Of a stretch of 64,000 nucleotides of DNA, positions 48,101-63,100 are shown piece after piece. Under the pieces are notes generated by a model that saw nothing but the letters and a program-made list of their open reading frames with translations, had not been told where the DNA came from and ran no database searches. The DNA comes from Buxus sempervirens (lineage: Eukaryota > Streptophyta > Magnoliopsida > Buxales > Buxaceae): assembly GCA_947561395.2 (NCBI GenBank), contig OX387194.1:24228048-24292047 (forward strand), given 5' to 3'. Made by a program: the position numbers and the translations under genes. Position 1 is the first letter of the stretch, and every line of letters begins with the position of its first letter.

Positions 48101-51100
48101 TTGGTGTGGTGTCTTAGGCATGAAGTCAGCGCAAAGAAGAAAATAGCACCATGCTTGATAGGCGCCCGAGGGCGGCATAGGCGCCAAGGCCAATTCTGGG
48201 AAAAATTTCCGGGTTTCGAACTTTAGTCAAAAACAGAGTTTCTTATTCCATTCGAAGCATGCAAAACTTGAATTTTTGACTGTAAATCATCATGAAAACA
48301 TCCGAAAAACATAACCCTAAACAAAGATTTGCACATCCAAATCCATCCAAATAATTGAGATCATCAAAAACACATGATATTGTTAAGTTTCCTCAATACT
48401 AGAACATGCAAACCTTAATTCAACCTAAAAGTAACTAATCCAACAAATCATACCTCCAATTCTTAAATCCCAATCCACCAAAACAACACAAGAATCTGGT
48501 TTGATCGAATAAACTGAAAACAATGCAAGTTTTTTAGTTTTAAGGGTTGTTACTTACCTCTTAAAGCAAATAATCCAAGCAAAAAAATCTTCCAACAGCT
48601 TCTGTAACTCTTTAGATCAATTTCTAACAAAACCTTGATCACAACCTCCTAGTTACAGCTCTTACGTGGGTTATTCTTCTCTCTAGTTTATTCGTCCAAA
48701 GCAAACACGATGAAAAGGTTCTTGATAGATTCCCATAATTTTCCGAAGTAAAAATTGAGACCTTGCTAATCTCAAACTCCTAAATTATAGCAACCAACCA
48801 GCACATGCATGCCCATCTCTTTTGGGGGTTCTATTTAGATTTTCATGATTCCATGCTATGCTACACCACCATATCCCATAAACTTAACCAATCAGATTAA
48901 AAGAAATTTGTAAAGTATCTCATACCTCTATAAGATTAAATCCAACCGTTGGTTCATCATCAAAGTTCCAGATTATGCCTCCTCATTAATCCATACATAC
49001 TAAACACTTTAAAACAGTATTTAATATTCCAAATAGATCCATATTAATTAATTATTATTAAATTCAAAAATTCAAGGTATTGCAAAAACACCCATGAAGT
49101 GACCGCCACTATGTTATTGAGACACTCTACGCTGTCATTCATGTCGTGAAATATCCTATGTTTCCTCTCCAGCCAAATGTACTAGCATGGGTGACATTTT
49201 CCCTACTTATAGCCCTCACGCATACGTAGCGATCATGGGTGAAGTAGCATGCTTCCTGATTATGATAGGATTAATTTGATCAAATTTAAAATTGGTTAAA
49301 AATAAGGAGTCCATGAGTGGCCCACAACACCCCACCCGTTGCATTTTGAGTTGGACCTAGTTGATATAAAATGAATCTGTATATCAACTAGCCTCGCCTC
49401 CCAAGACCCCTAATATGTCACTGGTCAAAACAAGCTACAAGAGTGTCTGGTAGGACCCACGAAACTCCGATCTTCTATAATAAACTCATCCATATCTGCT
49501 TGGCAAACTAGCAATGTACAAATATATGGTATATACTCTCCCAATCCCCATGCAAAGAAAACAAATATGCGGAGATAGGGCAAGCGTCCTCCATCTCCTC
49601 TGAATCTTATTGATTGTATTAATCCTGTACGAAAGAGCAGTCCATAAAAAATCTTGACCTTGAGAAAGAATGAATTGATGAATAATCTTATTTGAGAGCT
49701 GTCAAGTGTTTATCCAAAAATGACATAAGATAAGAGAAAATAGGTTAAGGCATCGTTTGTTCTAACTTTTCAACGTTACTTTTTAAATTTTCAAAGTAGA
49801 AAGGTTAAAATTTTATAAAGTCAGTTTGGTAACATATTTTAAAAAGTAACTTTTCAAAAGCTGAAAAGTTGTTTTTCAACATATTTTGAGAAGTTAAAAA
49901 ACAATTTTTCATAAGTTGAAAAGTAACTTTTCCACCCATCAACTCCACCTCCTCCACCACCACCACAACCAGCTCCACCTCTATCTCCATCTCCATCTCC
50001 ATCTCCATCACTACGACAAACACCACCTCCACCACCATCACCACCTCCAACTCCAACTCCACCTCCACTTCCACCACTACCACCTCCTCCTCGACCTCGA
50101 GCTCGAGCTCCAGCTCCACTGCCACTATCATTAATATCAGCTATTACAATAATCATAGTTAACATAGTTACTATAATTATGAATTAATAAATGTGACAAT
50201 ATAATGTGGGTGCTAAAAATTATATAATAATTCATAATACTAACTTTAAGAAATTAAAGAATTTTTTTTTAAAAATTAATTAATGAGGAAGAGTCATTTT
50301 ATACTATTTTTATAGTTATAAAACAACTTTTTAACTTTTATAAGAAAAAAAAAGTAGATTTTGACTTCTTGTTATCAAACAACTTTTCTACTTACAAAAG
50401 TAGACAAGATATTTTCAAAAGTTACTTTTTAACATACTTTTTAGCTTATGAAAAACTAATTTTGAGAAGTTATACCAGACGAGGCCTAAGATAGTTTTGG
50501 CTTGTTAAGGAAAGACCTAAAAGTGGCTGCTATAATAAGTTGCGAAGGATGAAAAGACAAAAAGAACCTAGATTTGGTAAAAAACTGATTTGGATATTCA
50601 TCATCTAATCAAAGACATGATTTTTAACATATTGGGATAGGGGAACAGATTTTTTATACTAACTTTGGCTAGTGAGAACAAGGAATTTCACTGTTGATGG
50701 TGTTTTAGTCTTGTGTTTTTATAACTTTGTAACAAACTCTTTGATAGGAACCAATAAATGAAACATCACCCTTTTTTTTAAATTTCAACATGTTAATACT
50801 TTCTCATGTTATGTAATAGCAATTAGTTGAAGATGTTTTATTCTTCTTTATTCTTTTCATAAATATTTTATATACTAATATTATACTTGATCGTTGGTAT
50901 GAATCATTCAAAGTATTGTATTGAGATAGAGTTTTGATCTTTCAAAGGGCAGACAATTAAAATATGCTTCAAAAATGCTGTTGATGATTATAGAGATGTT
51001 TGAGACTCCTTGAAACTTTAAATAAAAGTCAAAGAAAAGAATAATCTTCTAAGAAAAAATCTCTTTGATGTATATAATTGTAATTTCTTAAATTAACTTG

Positions 51101-54100
51101 TATTCGTCTCATGGTTGAATTTTAACTCTAAACATTATTTTAATCAGATGTTTAACTTTTATGAAAAATAAAAATGAAGACAAGAAAAATTTTCTAAAAA
51201 AAATTGAAAATGTCTTTTAAGTGTATATAATCCTACTAATTCATTTGAAATTCTAAATATTATTTTAAGCACATAGCTTAAGGAACAATTAAAAATATCT
51301 CCTAAATGTATATAATCATGATTTTTTTTATTTACCTCTTGTTAGTCTCCTAATTTAACTTAAGACTTTGAGCATAATTTAAGCGCATATTTTACTCAGA
51401 ACTGATTAAATAATTTAAAATATGAAATAATTTTTGAAAAATGTGTGTGTGTGTATATATATATATATATTTTTAAGATCTTTTGGTTTCTTAAAATTTG
51501 TTGGTATGATCGCACAAAAAATACAGCTTAATGGGTGGTCTACTAGTGGAATTTCATTGGAATTACAAGCCAGGTATCGTGCAATATGCTTGTCAAACCA
51601 AGATGATGAATCTTGCCAAAACCATTTTCACAATTGAATTTTTTAAGCGCAATTGGGAGATTATTAAGGAGGGTTTGATCAAAGTGTTTAAGGAATTCCA
51701 CTCAAATGGGGTCGTTCATAAGTCTACAAATGCGACTTTCTTGGTTCTCATTCCTAAGAAAGCTGGGGTGATTGGTATTAAAGACTTTAGGCCTATTAGT
51801 CTTATGACTAGTGTGTATAAGATCATAGCAAAGGTTTTGTCCCTCAAGTTGAAAAGGGTTCTTCCCAATGTCATATCGGCAAATCAGAGTGCCTTTGTGG
51901 AGGGTTGCTAGATTTTGGATTGTTCTTTAGTTGCTAGTGAGTGCGTTGAGAGTAAGAGGAGGTCCGGGATTCCAGGAATCGTGTGTAAATTGGATATTGA
52001 AAAAGCATATGATCAGGTGGAATGGGGATTTGTGGACACGGTTCTTGACTAGAAAGGTTTTGGGGATCGGTGGAGACGTTGGATGAGGGGTTTTTTGGAT
52101 AAGGTTTTCTTTTCTATTTTGGTGGACGGGGGGTGGCTAAAGGTTTTTTCCCTTCATCTAAGGGCCTTTGCGAAGGGGATCCTCTTTCTCCTTTCTTATT
52201 CACCTTAGTAGCAGAGGTCCATAGCTTTTTATCCACTAGGAGGGACGAGGGTATGATTGAAAAATTTAAGATTGGGAGGAATCAGATAAGTGTGTCCCAT
52301 TTGCAATTTGCAGATAACACACTGGTTTTTCTGAAGGCATCTAGAGATCAAGTGGTGGGATTGAAAAGTATATTGCATACATTCCACATGGTGTCTGGTT
52401 TGAAGGTCAATTGGGGTAAGAGTTCCTTGGTGGGGTTGAATCTAAGTGAGGAGGAAGTTAGGTCTTTCGGTAGCATCTTAGGTTGCCAAGTGTCTTCGTG
52501 GCCCATGTCTTATCTTGGCCTACCTTTGGGGGAATCCCCTCGTAATTTGTCATTTTGGGAACCGATCATAGAAAGGGTTGAGAAAAGGCTTGCGATTTGG
52601 AAGAAAAATTATCTCTTTAGGGGGTCGTATCACTTTAATCAAGGCGGTGCTTGCCAATCTTCTGGTCTATAATATGTCTTTGTTTAGGATGCCTAGGAGG
52701 GTCATGACTATTGTTGAAAAGGCTCAAAGAGATTTTTTGTGGGAGGGGGTGAGAGGAAGGTGCATCTGGTTAGGTGGGATAAGGTGAGTTTGGGAAAGGA
52801 AAAAGGAGGGTTAGGTTTGGGCAACATTGCTTTTCTCAATTCCTCTCTCCTAGCCAAATGATCAAGTGATCACAAACAAATATGGTAGAAATGATAACAG
52901 ATGGTCGATTAATTTGAGGGCCCAACCTCCAGGAAATTGCCCCTGAAAAGCCATTATGAGTCAGGCCCATGCTTTCTATCCCCATATAAAGTTGTGCGTT
53001 GGTTTTGGGTCTTCTATTTGGTTTTGGCATGACTTGTGGTGGGGTGGGTTGATATTGTCTACTCAATTTCCTCGCTTGCTTTCTTTGGTTCTCCATCCTA
53101 ACGCCCTTGTAGCTGACATTCTTTCTCCATCGGAATCTGGTTTGACATAACCTAATTTTCAAGAGAGATCCTCGTCTAGCTGAAATGGAGGAGTTAGCCT
53201 CACTTTTTCATACCCTTAAAGATGTGCATCTTGATCCACTAGTTTCGGACAAGGTTCTTTGAGCTCTATCTGCTTCTGGCTCTTTTACTTGCAAATCCTT
53301 CTTTAGCAAGACTTCTCATAACCCCTCCATTCCTAATTCATCATTCTCTGTCTCTAGGCTATGGAAGCCAAAGGTTCCTCCTAAAGTTAAGGCATTTCTA
53401 TGGACTGCCCTCTTGTATAGGATAAATACTGCTGATTGCCTCCAAAGAAGATGGAAGACAATGTCCTTATGCCCTCAGGTATGATTTATGTGTATGAGAG
53501 CAGAAGAGAGCATTGATCACCTGTTTTGCAGTGCCATTTTGCATATGAGATTTGGATGCGCATGCTGCACTTGACTGGATTGTCTTGGGTGTTGTCGGAT
53601 TCATTTAAAGCATGGGTTACTCAATGGCGAGTTAGGGGATTGGGGAAGAAAGGTCGCATCATTTATAGGTTTCTTTTCCACGTAGTGGTGTGGCACATTT
53701 GGTTAGAAAGGAATGCCAGAATATTTCAAGATGTTAGGAGACCGATGGATCATGTGATTGATACTATCCTAGTATCTGCAGCATCTTGGGTCTTTGTACT
53801 CCCAGATTTTCAAGGGGTAAGAACATTAGAGATCCTAAATGGTTGGGAATCATGGTGTCTTTCGAATCCTTTTTAGGATTTTGGGTGTTGGGTGATGGTT
53901 GGAATTTCTGCTAGTCACGAGTGATGGCTATTTTTGTCTAGTGGCGGCCATCAATTGTAGTGGAACATCTTGTTCTGCTACAGTAGATGGTCTTTTTGAA
54001 TCTGTACTTTTGAGTCCTTTTTGGGTGATGGGGTATGAGGTGGTCGTTGTGGTGTTTGTACATCGGTGTATTTTTGTGATTTGCTCGGGGTCAAATCAAA

Positions 54101-57100
54101 GCCTCTATTGTACACTTTTTACCATATATATATATATATACATACTCATTATTCAGCAAAAAAAAAAAATCAGCTACATCCAGTGTTCTAAATATCGTAT
54201 CGTATCGCGCGATACGTTTCGTGTATCGTTCCTAACGGCACGATACACGTTACTGTTTCGTGATACACTGTGTATCGACTTGAAAAACATGTTCAAAAGC
54301 GTAAAAACAGAGAGCGAGAAGGAGAGGGAGCAACACAGAGCGAGAGAGTGGGCGAGAGCGAGAGAAAGACAGAGAGAAGGAGAGCGACTGAGTGAGAGCG
54401 AGCGAGCGAGAGAGAGAGAGCAGAGGGGTACCTGTTCGCTGCCGCTGCCGTTGCTGTTACCTGTTCGCTGCCGTTGAAGTCGCCGAAGTTGACTTCACTC
54501 GGCGAAGTCGAGTGAAGTCTGAACGAAAGATTCATTTCATAAAAGTTTTAAATATTAAAAAAGATATGTTATATTTTGATTTCTTATATATTATATATAA
54601 TAATATAAAAGATAAAAAGAGTTTTCTTTTATAATTATATATTATATAAATATATTAAATAAAATATGAATACAAATAAATATGATAAAATTAATTATAA
54701 ATATACATAAAATAATTAAAAAATTATATATAAATATATATATAATTGGAAAAAAATATTTGAATGGTAAAAAGTTATAAAAATTTTATTCTGATGTACA
54801 TTTATATAATATAGTATTATATAATTATATTTAATCTACATACATAATTATAAAAAATATATTTGATTGGTAAAAAATTATAAAATTTTTTTATTATTTA
54901 CAAACACGTACATATACACATTACTTATTAATAATATATTTCTTGAAATTATTAATAGTAATATATCATAATTATTACTCTGATATTAAATTTTAAATTG
55001 GTATGCACAATAAACTTTCTTACTCTATTTATTTGTTTATTTAGCATATTATGGCTTTTGTTTATTTTTTATTAAATTGCCTAAAGTCTTTTTGAATATA
55101 TGTTAATTTGTTTCCATAACACATAAATATTCTTTGTGTAGACCTATGATGTCAGAAACATGTTTATTTATTATATTTTTGACTTATCTTTCTATCTAGA
55201 TAGGTTTTGTTTCATGTATCAACTATTTTTTATGTGTATCCGTGCGTATCCATGCGTATTCGTGCGTATCCTCGATACGTTTCTATTTTCGGATCATCCG
55301 ATACGGCACGTTGATACGATACTTTGAACCATGGCTACATCTCTCATCTATTTGTCTCTCTTCTTCATTTTTCTCCCTAAAATTCAATTAGATGTCTATC
55401 ATGTTTCCTCCTCATTTTGTCCTATTTTTCCCCTCCCTTACCCCACCCCCACCATGCCTCACAACCCCATATTTTATAAAAGGATCATTGCTAATTAATT
55501 TATCCACTTCTAATCAAAGATATTGAAATTTTTGTTCTATATATGTACAAACTGACATATGGTAAAATAAGACTTGGAAAACCATGGTTCAAAGTTATAT
55601 CAATGTAGAGTTTTAGTTTGAAGGAACATAAATAATATGCATAGAAATGCCATAAATTTTATCTTGTAAATTCATGGAAATGTTATAAAATCTAGAGCAA
55701 GAGTCATTTCGATGCAAAGATAAGCAAAAAAAGAAAAAGAAAAGTTCATTGATATGAATTCATGCCGTAGACCCACTCATGTGACTGATTTTAATATGAA
55801 AAAATATGGTACCTTCGATTGCCAGAGGGGAAACTTAAGTTTTAGTACAACTACTTTGTGCAAAAAGACCAAAGATTAGGTTTTTTGTTAGTCATTCTCT
55901 TTGGGGGATCATGATTCTGTGACACCTACATTAGGATGCAGTCAAGAGAAATAAAATAAAGCAAAGCATTAATATTTTGTAGAGCATCATTATCAGTTTC
56001 AACACATACAACTACTGAACATCATGGAAACACTTAATATTGTTTGTTATAGATATCATATATAACAAGAACAGAAAAGCTTTAGATCAATTACAAAAGG
56101 TAAAATAAAAAAATGTAGGAATTAATTATTCAAATCTGAGTAATATATTAGTCAAAAAGGTTCATAACTTTTTATAATATTTTGTCCAGCATTTACTTTC
56201 CCATGAAATTTTGTTGATACGAATTATATTGGCAAAATTTCGCTGCCACAGTGATGTCGGCACGAAATGTATGGGGAAATCTCGATTTCCCCATATACCT
56301 ACGATTGTCCATATACCAAAACTTGGTATTGCCCTGGAATGATCCCATATCAACAATTTAAAACCATTTGATTAACCATAGATGGATGTAATGTTAGTGA
56401 ATCAAGCTTAATTACAAATATATTTAAAAAGCTGTTTGTTTAACACTTTCAAATTTCTTTGTAGCAAAAATAAATTTTTAAAAGCCATTTCATTGAAAAA
56501 TTAGTATGAAGACATAGATTTGCAAGATTGGCCCTAGGTTGGCCACATAAGATAATTCATAACCATTATTTTGTTGTCAAAAAGGACTCTACAATGTCCA
56601 ATAATGTTAAAGAACATTTTTTTTTCCTATGTCAAAGTATTTGCATGTCTCAATACTTGTGGCCTTTATCATGGAGAATTGTGAAGGAGAAGGCTGCCAA
56701 TAATTCCTTGTGAACCTTTGAAGTCGTATCCAATCTCACTATTGGCAGCTTTTGAGTACCTCATATGCTGTACGGACTCTGAATCTTGTATGAAGTTCTT
56801 GGATATGTCCTGCCTTTATAAAAAGGTTTCCTTGTGTTCCTCAAGTACTACCTAGTCCACGAAAAAATGCCATGATTTCTTGGCATTACCTAATTTCTTA
56901 CCTCGATGTGACACTAGGTTATCCACGTAACAGTTTCAAGTAGAACTACAATTGATATAATTGACTGTAAACTCCTTTTTTTTCCCCTTATTTCTTTCTG
57001 AGATCAATAGAAAGTTTCAAGCTTGAAGTTTTTTCAGTAATATAAATATTTCATTTGTGGATGGTAGAAGTTATTTTGTGTCTGCCTATTTTGTATTAAA

Positions 57101-60100
57101 TCTAACATAGAAGTTTGTGTATCGAAGAAAAAGCTATGGAAATTGTAGTCATAATTTCTTTTGTTTACGTTTACGTTTTCTAATCAGCTAATAACCACTT
57201 TGAGGTTGATGCATCCAAACATGTGCCTTCTTATTTCCATTTAAAGTTGTTGAGTAAGCTAAGTTAAGCATGTATTCCTCACACCCAATGAAACAACATT
57301 TAAATTTGTAGTTTATTTCCTGTTTCTTTATGACACACGAGGTGCCATGGAAAGGGCAAATACTGTTTGTATCTCTCAACTCTATAGTAGTATTATACCG
57401 TGCTTCTTTTTGTCTTATAGAATTTTGGTAGTCTGCTGTGATATATGGTCAAAATTTCACCAGTTCTATGGCCTTTGGCATGAAGGGATGAAGGAAAATT
57501 TGTTTACTTGACTTTTAATTAAAAAATTATTTGAAGATATATAGCTATTTAAAAAAATAAGAAGGAAGCAATGTCTAATGTATACCTATGCCTTATATGG
57601 TATTATATTCATGCTTATCCCTATCCATTGCACCACCTATACCCAAGTTTACATTCATTACTTACTATCTTTCACTGTTTTAAGTATAACCTAATGTGTA
57701 TTGGCTCGAAATGATCCAATACCAGCCTTGAGACACGAAGTTTAACAAGAAACTAGGTATCAATTTTGGCTGATATGTATTGGCCAACTGATTTAAAAGC
57801 CCAAAACAAGATCAAAATGCCATTTGCGGTGTTATTCTATGTTACATGGACTCGGGTATGAGTGTCGGGTGTGGGTATGTGTCTAGGAGTCGGATTCATC
57901 TGACCATCAAAACTTAGGATACGGGGACTCGGTTGAGAAGTGTCCAAAATTTGGATAAGGATACTGAGATTCAGCTGAAAAGTCTCCAAGTAAATGCCAA
58001 TAACGCCAGTTAGAAGCCTAGCTTTCATATTTATGTTTTTCCTTTTTTTTCTACTATATTTTTCTTTTTAAGTCAATGCTTGCAATTTTTGAGTTTGAGA
58101 ATATGCATTCTCTCTTTGCAAAAATTATTATCTTTTTTGATTCATTATTTGCAAGTTAATTATTTGATAATTATTTTCTGATTGATCTTGGGTTGTCATG
58201 TCCAAGAGAACATGCGAAGGATCCGACACATATCCCATACCCATGTCATGTTGTGTCGGACACGGGTACTTTGGGTTGTATAAAGTGTCCATGTAACATA
58301 GGTGTTATCAAGCTTGTTTCTCATCACTTATTTGCATTAAAAATAAAAATAAAAATTTCACACATCTTTCTCTTGACGACTTTCTAGACATGATTTGAAG
58401 CTGATATTGCCAAATTTAAGAGATTGATTGAATATTCTTAATTGGCTACAATCTAGTTGGACATTATTATAATTTTCTAATAATATTTTGATAGTTTTAG
58501 CTTTGCATTGTGATTTCATTGAAAGTTCTATATTTTTTATAACATTTTTTGCACATACATTTTAAATTCTTTTGCGGCAATCGAGTCTACTTTGACCATA
58601 CAGACAGTATGACCAAGTTAGCTCAGCATCGGCCTTCAGTTACACTGAGGACAATATCAAGTTTTTGAACCGTGCTGTCCTTGTATCCATCCTTAGGGAA
58701 GATGGTGAATATAAACCAAGATAGGTATAAGAGATATGTGAGAGAATTTACAGGCTGTTATCATACCATGAATTATATATACTTCTGTAACAAAAATACA
58801 AAATAGAGAGTATATATTCTAATCAGTCTAGGGGTGGGGGTGATGGTGATCTGCTTGGGCCAGCTGGGCACTCTTTTTGGATGTAAGATGTTCTTGGACA
58901 TGGAAAGTTTGATTCTAATGGGCCTTTTTTATCTAATGTTAAATGAGGTTATTTGACTTCTATGTTCATTTCTATTTTATTTTTTCATCGTTCTATGTTG
59001 ATGGTATTCAGTCGTATTAGCCTAAGTATATGCAATAGGTATATGTTTTTGTCATATTTTGAATGATATCCATATAATTATCATCCATAAAATTTACATA
59101 AATTATACTTTGTTGCATGTATGTGAATGGTTGTATATGTATACCTCTTTTGTTATTTTTGTTTCCTTTGGTGTATTGTATTCTCATGTAAATCATTTAA
59201 GTCAAAATTCCAAAATTTCTCTCATGTTGACATTTCACCAAAATTTCTCTAGGCTCCCTTGAAAAATTGGATGGTGAAATCAGAATTTAAAACTATTCTT
59301 TACATTTTTATTGCAATTAGTGTCTTGTACTTCTATTCTGATTGGAATTTGTCGATTAAAAATTTTGACACAGCATTTCAAAATGATTATCGCTTAGATG
59401 AAGTGATGATAGCCATTTTCTTAGAAGTATCTGAAGTTTGTTTTTGACTACTTGGATAAGTTTTTTTCTTTTTTTCATATTGAAGATTGTAAATCTAAAA
59501 CCATCTTAATGTATTTTAATGTGCAGTTTTAGCTATTATCTTGGTGGGATTGCTATATGGCTTCTTTATAGCCATAATTTGTGGACAAAGGATCAATGAG
59601 CGTCACTACCATGTCCTAGCCAAACAAGAATTAACAAAGGTTTAGTGCTTACTTTCTTCAAGCTCATTGAAATCTTTGGAAGCTTTCGATCTTTTCTAAG
59701 AACTGTTGGAGATTCTGCGCTTGGGACGCTATATCATAGTTATAACATCTATACTGTGTTCTTGCCAAAACAATATTAACAAAGGTTTAGTAATTTCTGT
59801 CTTCAAGTTCATTGAAGTCCTTAGATGCTTTTGATTATTCAAAAGAATCATTGAAGCTTGTGTACTTGCTAAAAAATAATTAATAAACGTAAACTACATT
59901 CTTAGGGTTCCAACAAAGGTTGCTGGATTGCAGCCTTCAAGTCAAGTTTAAGAAGATTTGTTAGTTTAGGGCTGAACCTATGAAATTTCTATATTTTTAA
60001 TTTTAGAGAGATGAAAAATTGATGGAGAAAAACTGATTTTTTAGGATTTTCTCCTTATGTTTTATTTTTTAGATTGAATTAAAATATATGTTGTTTAGGA

Positions 60101-63100
60101 TTAACTTTCTATTGAACATGCATGTGATGCTTTCAGCTTGTATGATAGAAGTTATATGTAGCGCCCCGGATCCAGGTCTGTTCATTAAAGATATAGACCG
60201 GCTCCTGGACACTAGGTATGGGCCCAAAGAATAAAACTTTAACTATTCTAAATAAGAATAACAGTATTGAAAATTTTTCTCTAGAGTGCACAAGTGCAAA
60301 CATGGGGTAGTAAGATAAAACCTGATCACATATCAACATATATCCAAAAACAGGTTACAAGGTTCAACTAGAACACCTTCAATAACTCTATTTACATACT
60401 ATATCTACATCTCCAAAATAAAATTTACAAGTCCGAAAAGTAACATAAAAACCACTAGGTTGGGTGATAGAAATCCTCATCCCTATACATATGATCACCC
60501 TGGCTGCTATCCCCAGTATGCCCTCGCTCACGTATATCTGAAAACAAATTTGATAAAATGACAATTAGGAGACAAGGGTCACAGTAAGTAATCCATGCAT
60601 GCTATAAAACAATTTATACCACTTATAAAAGCAAATGAGTAATTTACTTTCTCTGTCAACAAATATTTCAGAAACTTTAACCGACCAAACGAAAACAAAA
60701 TTATGGTTCTTAATGTCTCAATACGCGGCAAAAGCAGGGATAAATAACAACTAACACTAACTGCAGTGAAAATAACAATAACCATCTGAACAGTATCAAA
60801 ACCATGTCAAGGAAAATATAACTATGTAACTGTATCATTTAAATATTGATACCATTAATTTATAGTATTAAAGTAATTTAATTAAGTTATACCCGTGTTC
60901 ATATTGCAACTCCATATATATATAAATAAAATAAATAAGTTCAAATGCACCTATTCCCCGTAGTGAATTTCACATAGATCCACCGATACCACGTAGTGGA
61001 TACCACCGATTCCCTGTAGTGGTTTTAAAATAAATCCTTGGATTCCCTGTGCAGGAATAGTTGCGGCTGCTGTAGCAACTCTTAATGAACACAAATCTAA
61101 CCTAATTAAAATACCTACTTAATTATGGATCCGTAGTATGATTCCTTAATTATATATTTTCAATCAACAATTTATGAAACTAAAATAATTCATGCATACA
61201 GATGCATGCACATAAGAAGGAAATAAATAAATTAGACAACTTTTGTCTATTTCTTAATTAACAGAATAATGCTCAATTCAATTCATCTTAAGCTCAGTAG
61301 CAAAGCTAATTACCAATTCGGATTCCATTATACATTATTCACATAATCAATTTAGGAAAGCATAAATCAGAGTAACCATTATCCAGTTAATTGTCATTTA
61401 TGATAAAATCAGGTCTACAACAATGACCACAAGTGTCGGTTCAATCAATGCAATTCAGTCGTAAAATTTCAGAAATTAACTAAAGAAGCATACGAGATCA
61501 GTAATTTAGAAACGATAGAAATTAATAATTTACGAAACTGAAATAACTAAAAAATTCAATCGTTAACATAAATACAATTTATTTGGTGAAATCAAGCTAA
61601 CGGTATACAATCAATTTGATAAAATCCGAAATCTGAGATCGAATACAATATAGCTGAAGAAATTCAAAAATTTCGGAAATTAACAATTGACACGAAACTA
61701 ACACAAATCAGAATTTTCAGGTGTTAATGAAATTTATTCGAAGCAATCAATAATAGATATCAACAATTGACAAAATTAGAAGTGAAACAGAAAATTTTCG
61801 AACTTCTAATCTCGTTTAAATCAAAGATACGGTTGCTGAAAAATACCATACGAATTCAAGGAATGATACACTACGGTTGCTGAAAAATTATCAAAGATTA
61901 AAAAAAAAAAAAAAAAAAAACATTTGACGCATAGGAATTTTCAGAAGTTAACAATTAACGCAGAGACATTCTCAGTAACAATTGATGCAGAGAAATTGAC
62001 GAAGTTTTCAGGAGTTAAAAATTGACGCAGAAATTGACAATTTCATGTCTAAACCAATTAAAACGAATCAATATTATTAGATTTAAGAAGGAGATTACTT
62101 ACTGTTTGATGGAGAATTCAAGAACCCCAAACTCAAAAACGAAATCTGATTTCTGCAACTCCGAGAACCTCAGACAAGATCAGATGCAGGTGATGCCTCT
62201 CTCTTCTTCCTCTTTTCTTCTCTTCTTCTCCTTCTTCCTCTCTTTCTCCTCTTCTTCTTCCGGCGAAAACAGGGGTGTGTGTGTTGCTCTCTGTTTCCAC
62301 TGTTTTCTCCTTTTTTTTCTCTTGAGTTTAGCGACATATGGATACACACGTATCCTTGTGTCGTTCTCTAATTTTCCTTACTGCCTCAAGCAACAAATAA
62401 TTATTATTTGCTGTTTGTTTCTACAATATTTAAAAAATTAGTTACCAATGTAAAAATAATTTGATTTAACACTAAAACTTACATTATTATTTTATTGTTA
62501 TTATTATTATTATTATGTACATTATATATATATCTATATATATATATTTACTTTTAAAATATTCAACATATACAAAAATTTCAGAGTTTCACATTATATG
62601 TGGTATAGTGTGTGGGAATATAACTTTCAATATTTTATGGTGTCAGACTTTCAAGTCAAAACCTTGCTCTCGTGTGATTAAAACAGTTCTCCGAGCTGAG
62701 TAGGCTCATTAGACTGCGGGGAATCAACATTTTGACATGGCTAATAAGGCTTAAATTCTATTCAGATTGATCTAATATTAAAATGGTCATTCAGGGATTT
62801 CATTAATGCACAGATGTATCACTTTCTAGAAAGCCATTACACCAACTCCATTTTTATGGGCTTATTCATTTATTTGTCTCGTACATGTCCAAAGACCAAT
62901 TTGTTGTGTAATTAAAGACACTACACTTGCAGGAATCAAGATTTTTATACAAAGACTTCATGTTTCAAAAAGAAGGCTTGGTTCTGGCAAAGTTATTGAT
63001 GTTTGAGTGCTGGAACAAAGTTTAGGATGTTTCTCATCTGTGCATGTATGTTTTTGATATTCTAAGGATCATGGTTTTTACGACTTTTTTTTAGTGAGCA

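Noticed and set aside
49805-50165. Overlapping minus-strand frames rich in Glu/Val and Gly, and a plus-strand His/Leu frame
   Set aside because: All are translations of the CCACCT/CCATCT microsatellite inside a TIR element.
54293-54634. Ser/Leu-rich and Arg/Glu-rich frames
   Set aside because: They come from the GAGCGA microsatellite inside the TIR element.
62022-62441. 139-codon plus-strand frame rich in Phe/Ser/Leu
   Set aside because: It runs through the CT-rich leader complement of LTR-like element E on the antisense strand; no family features.
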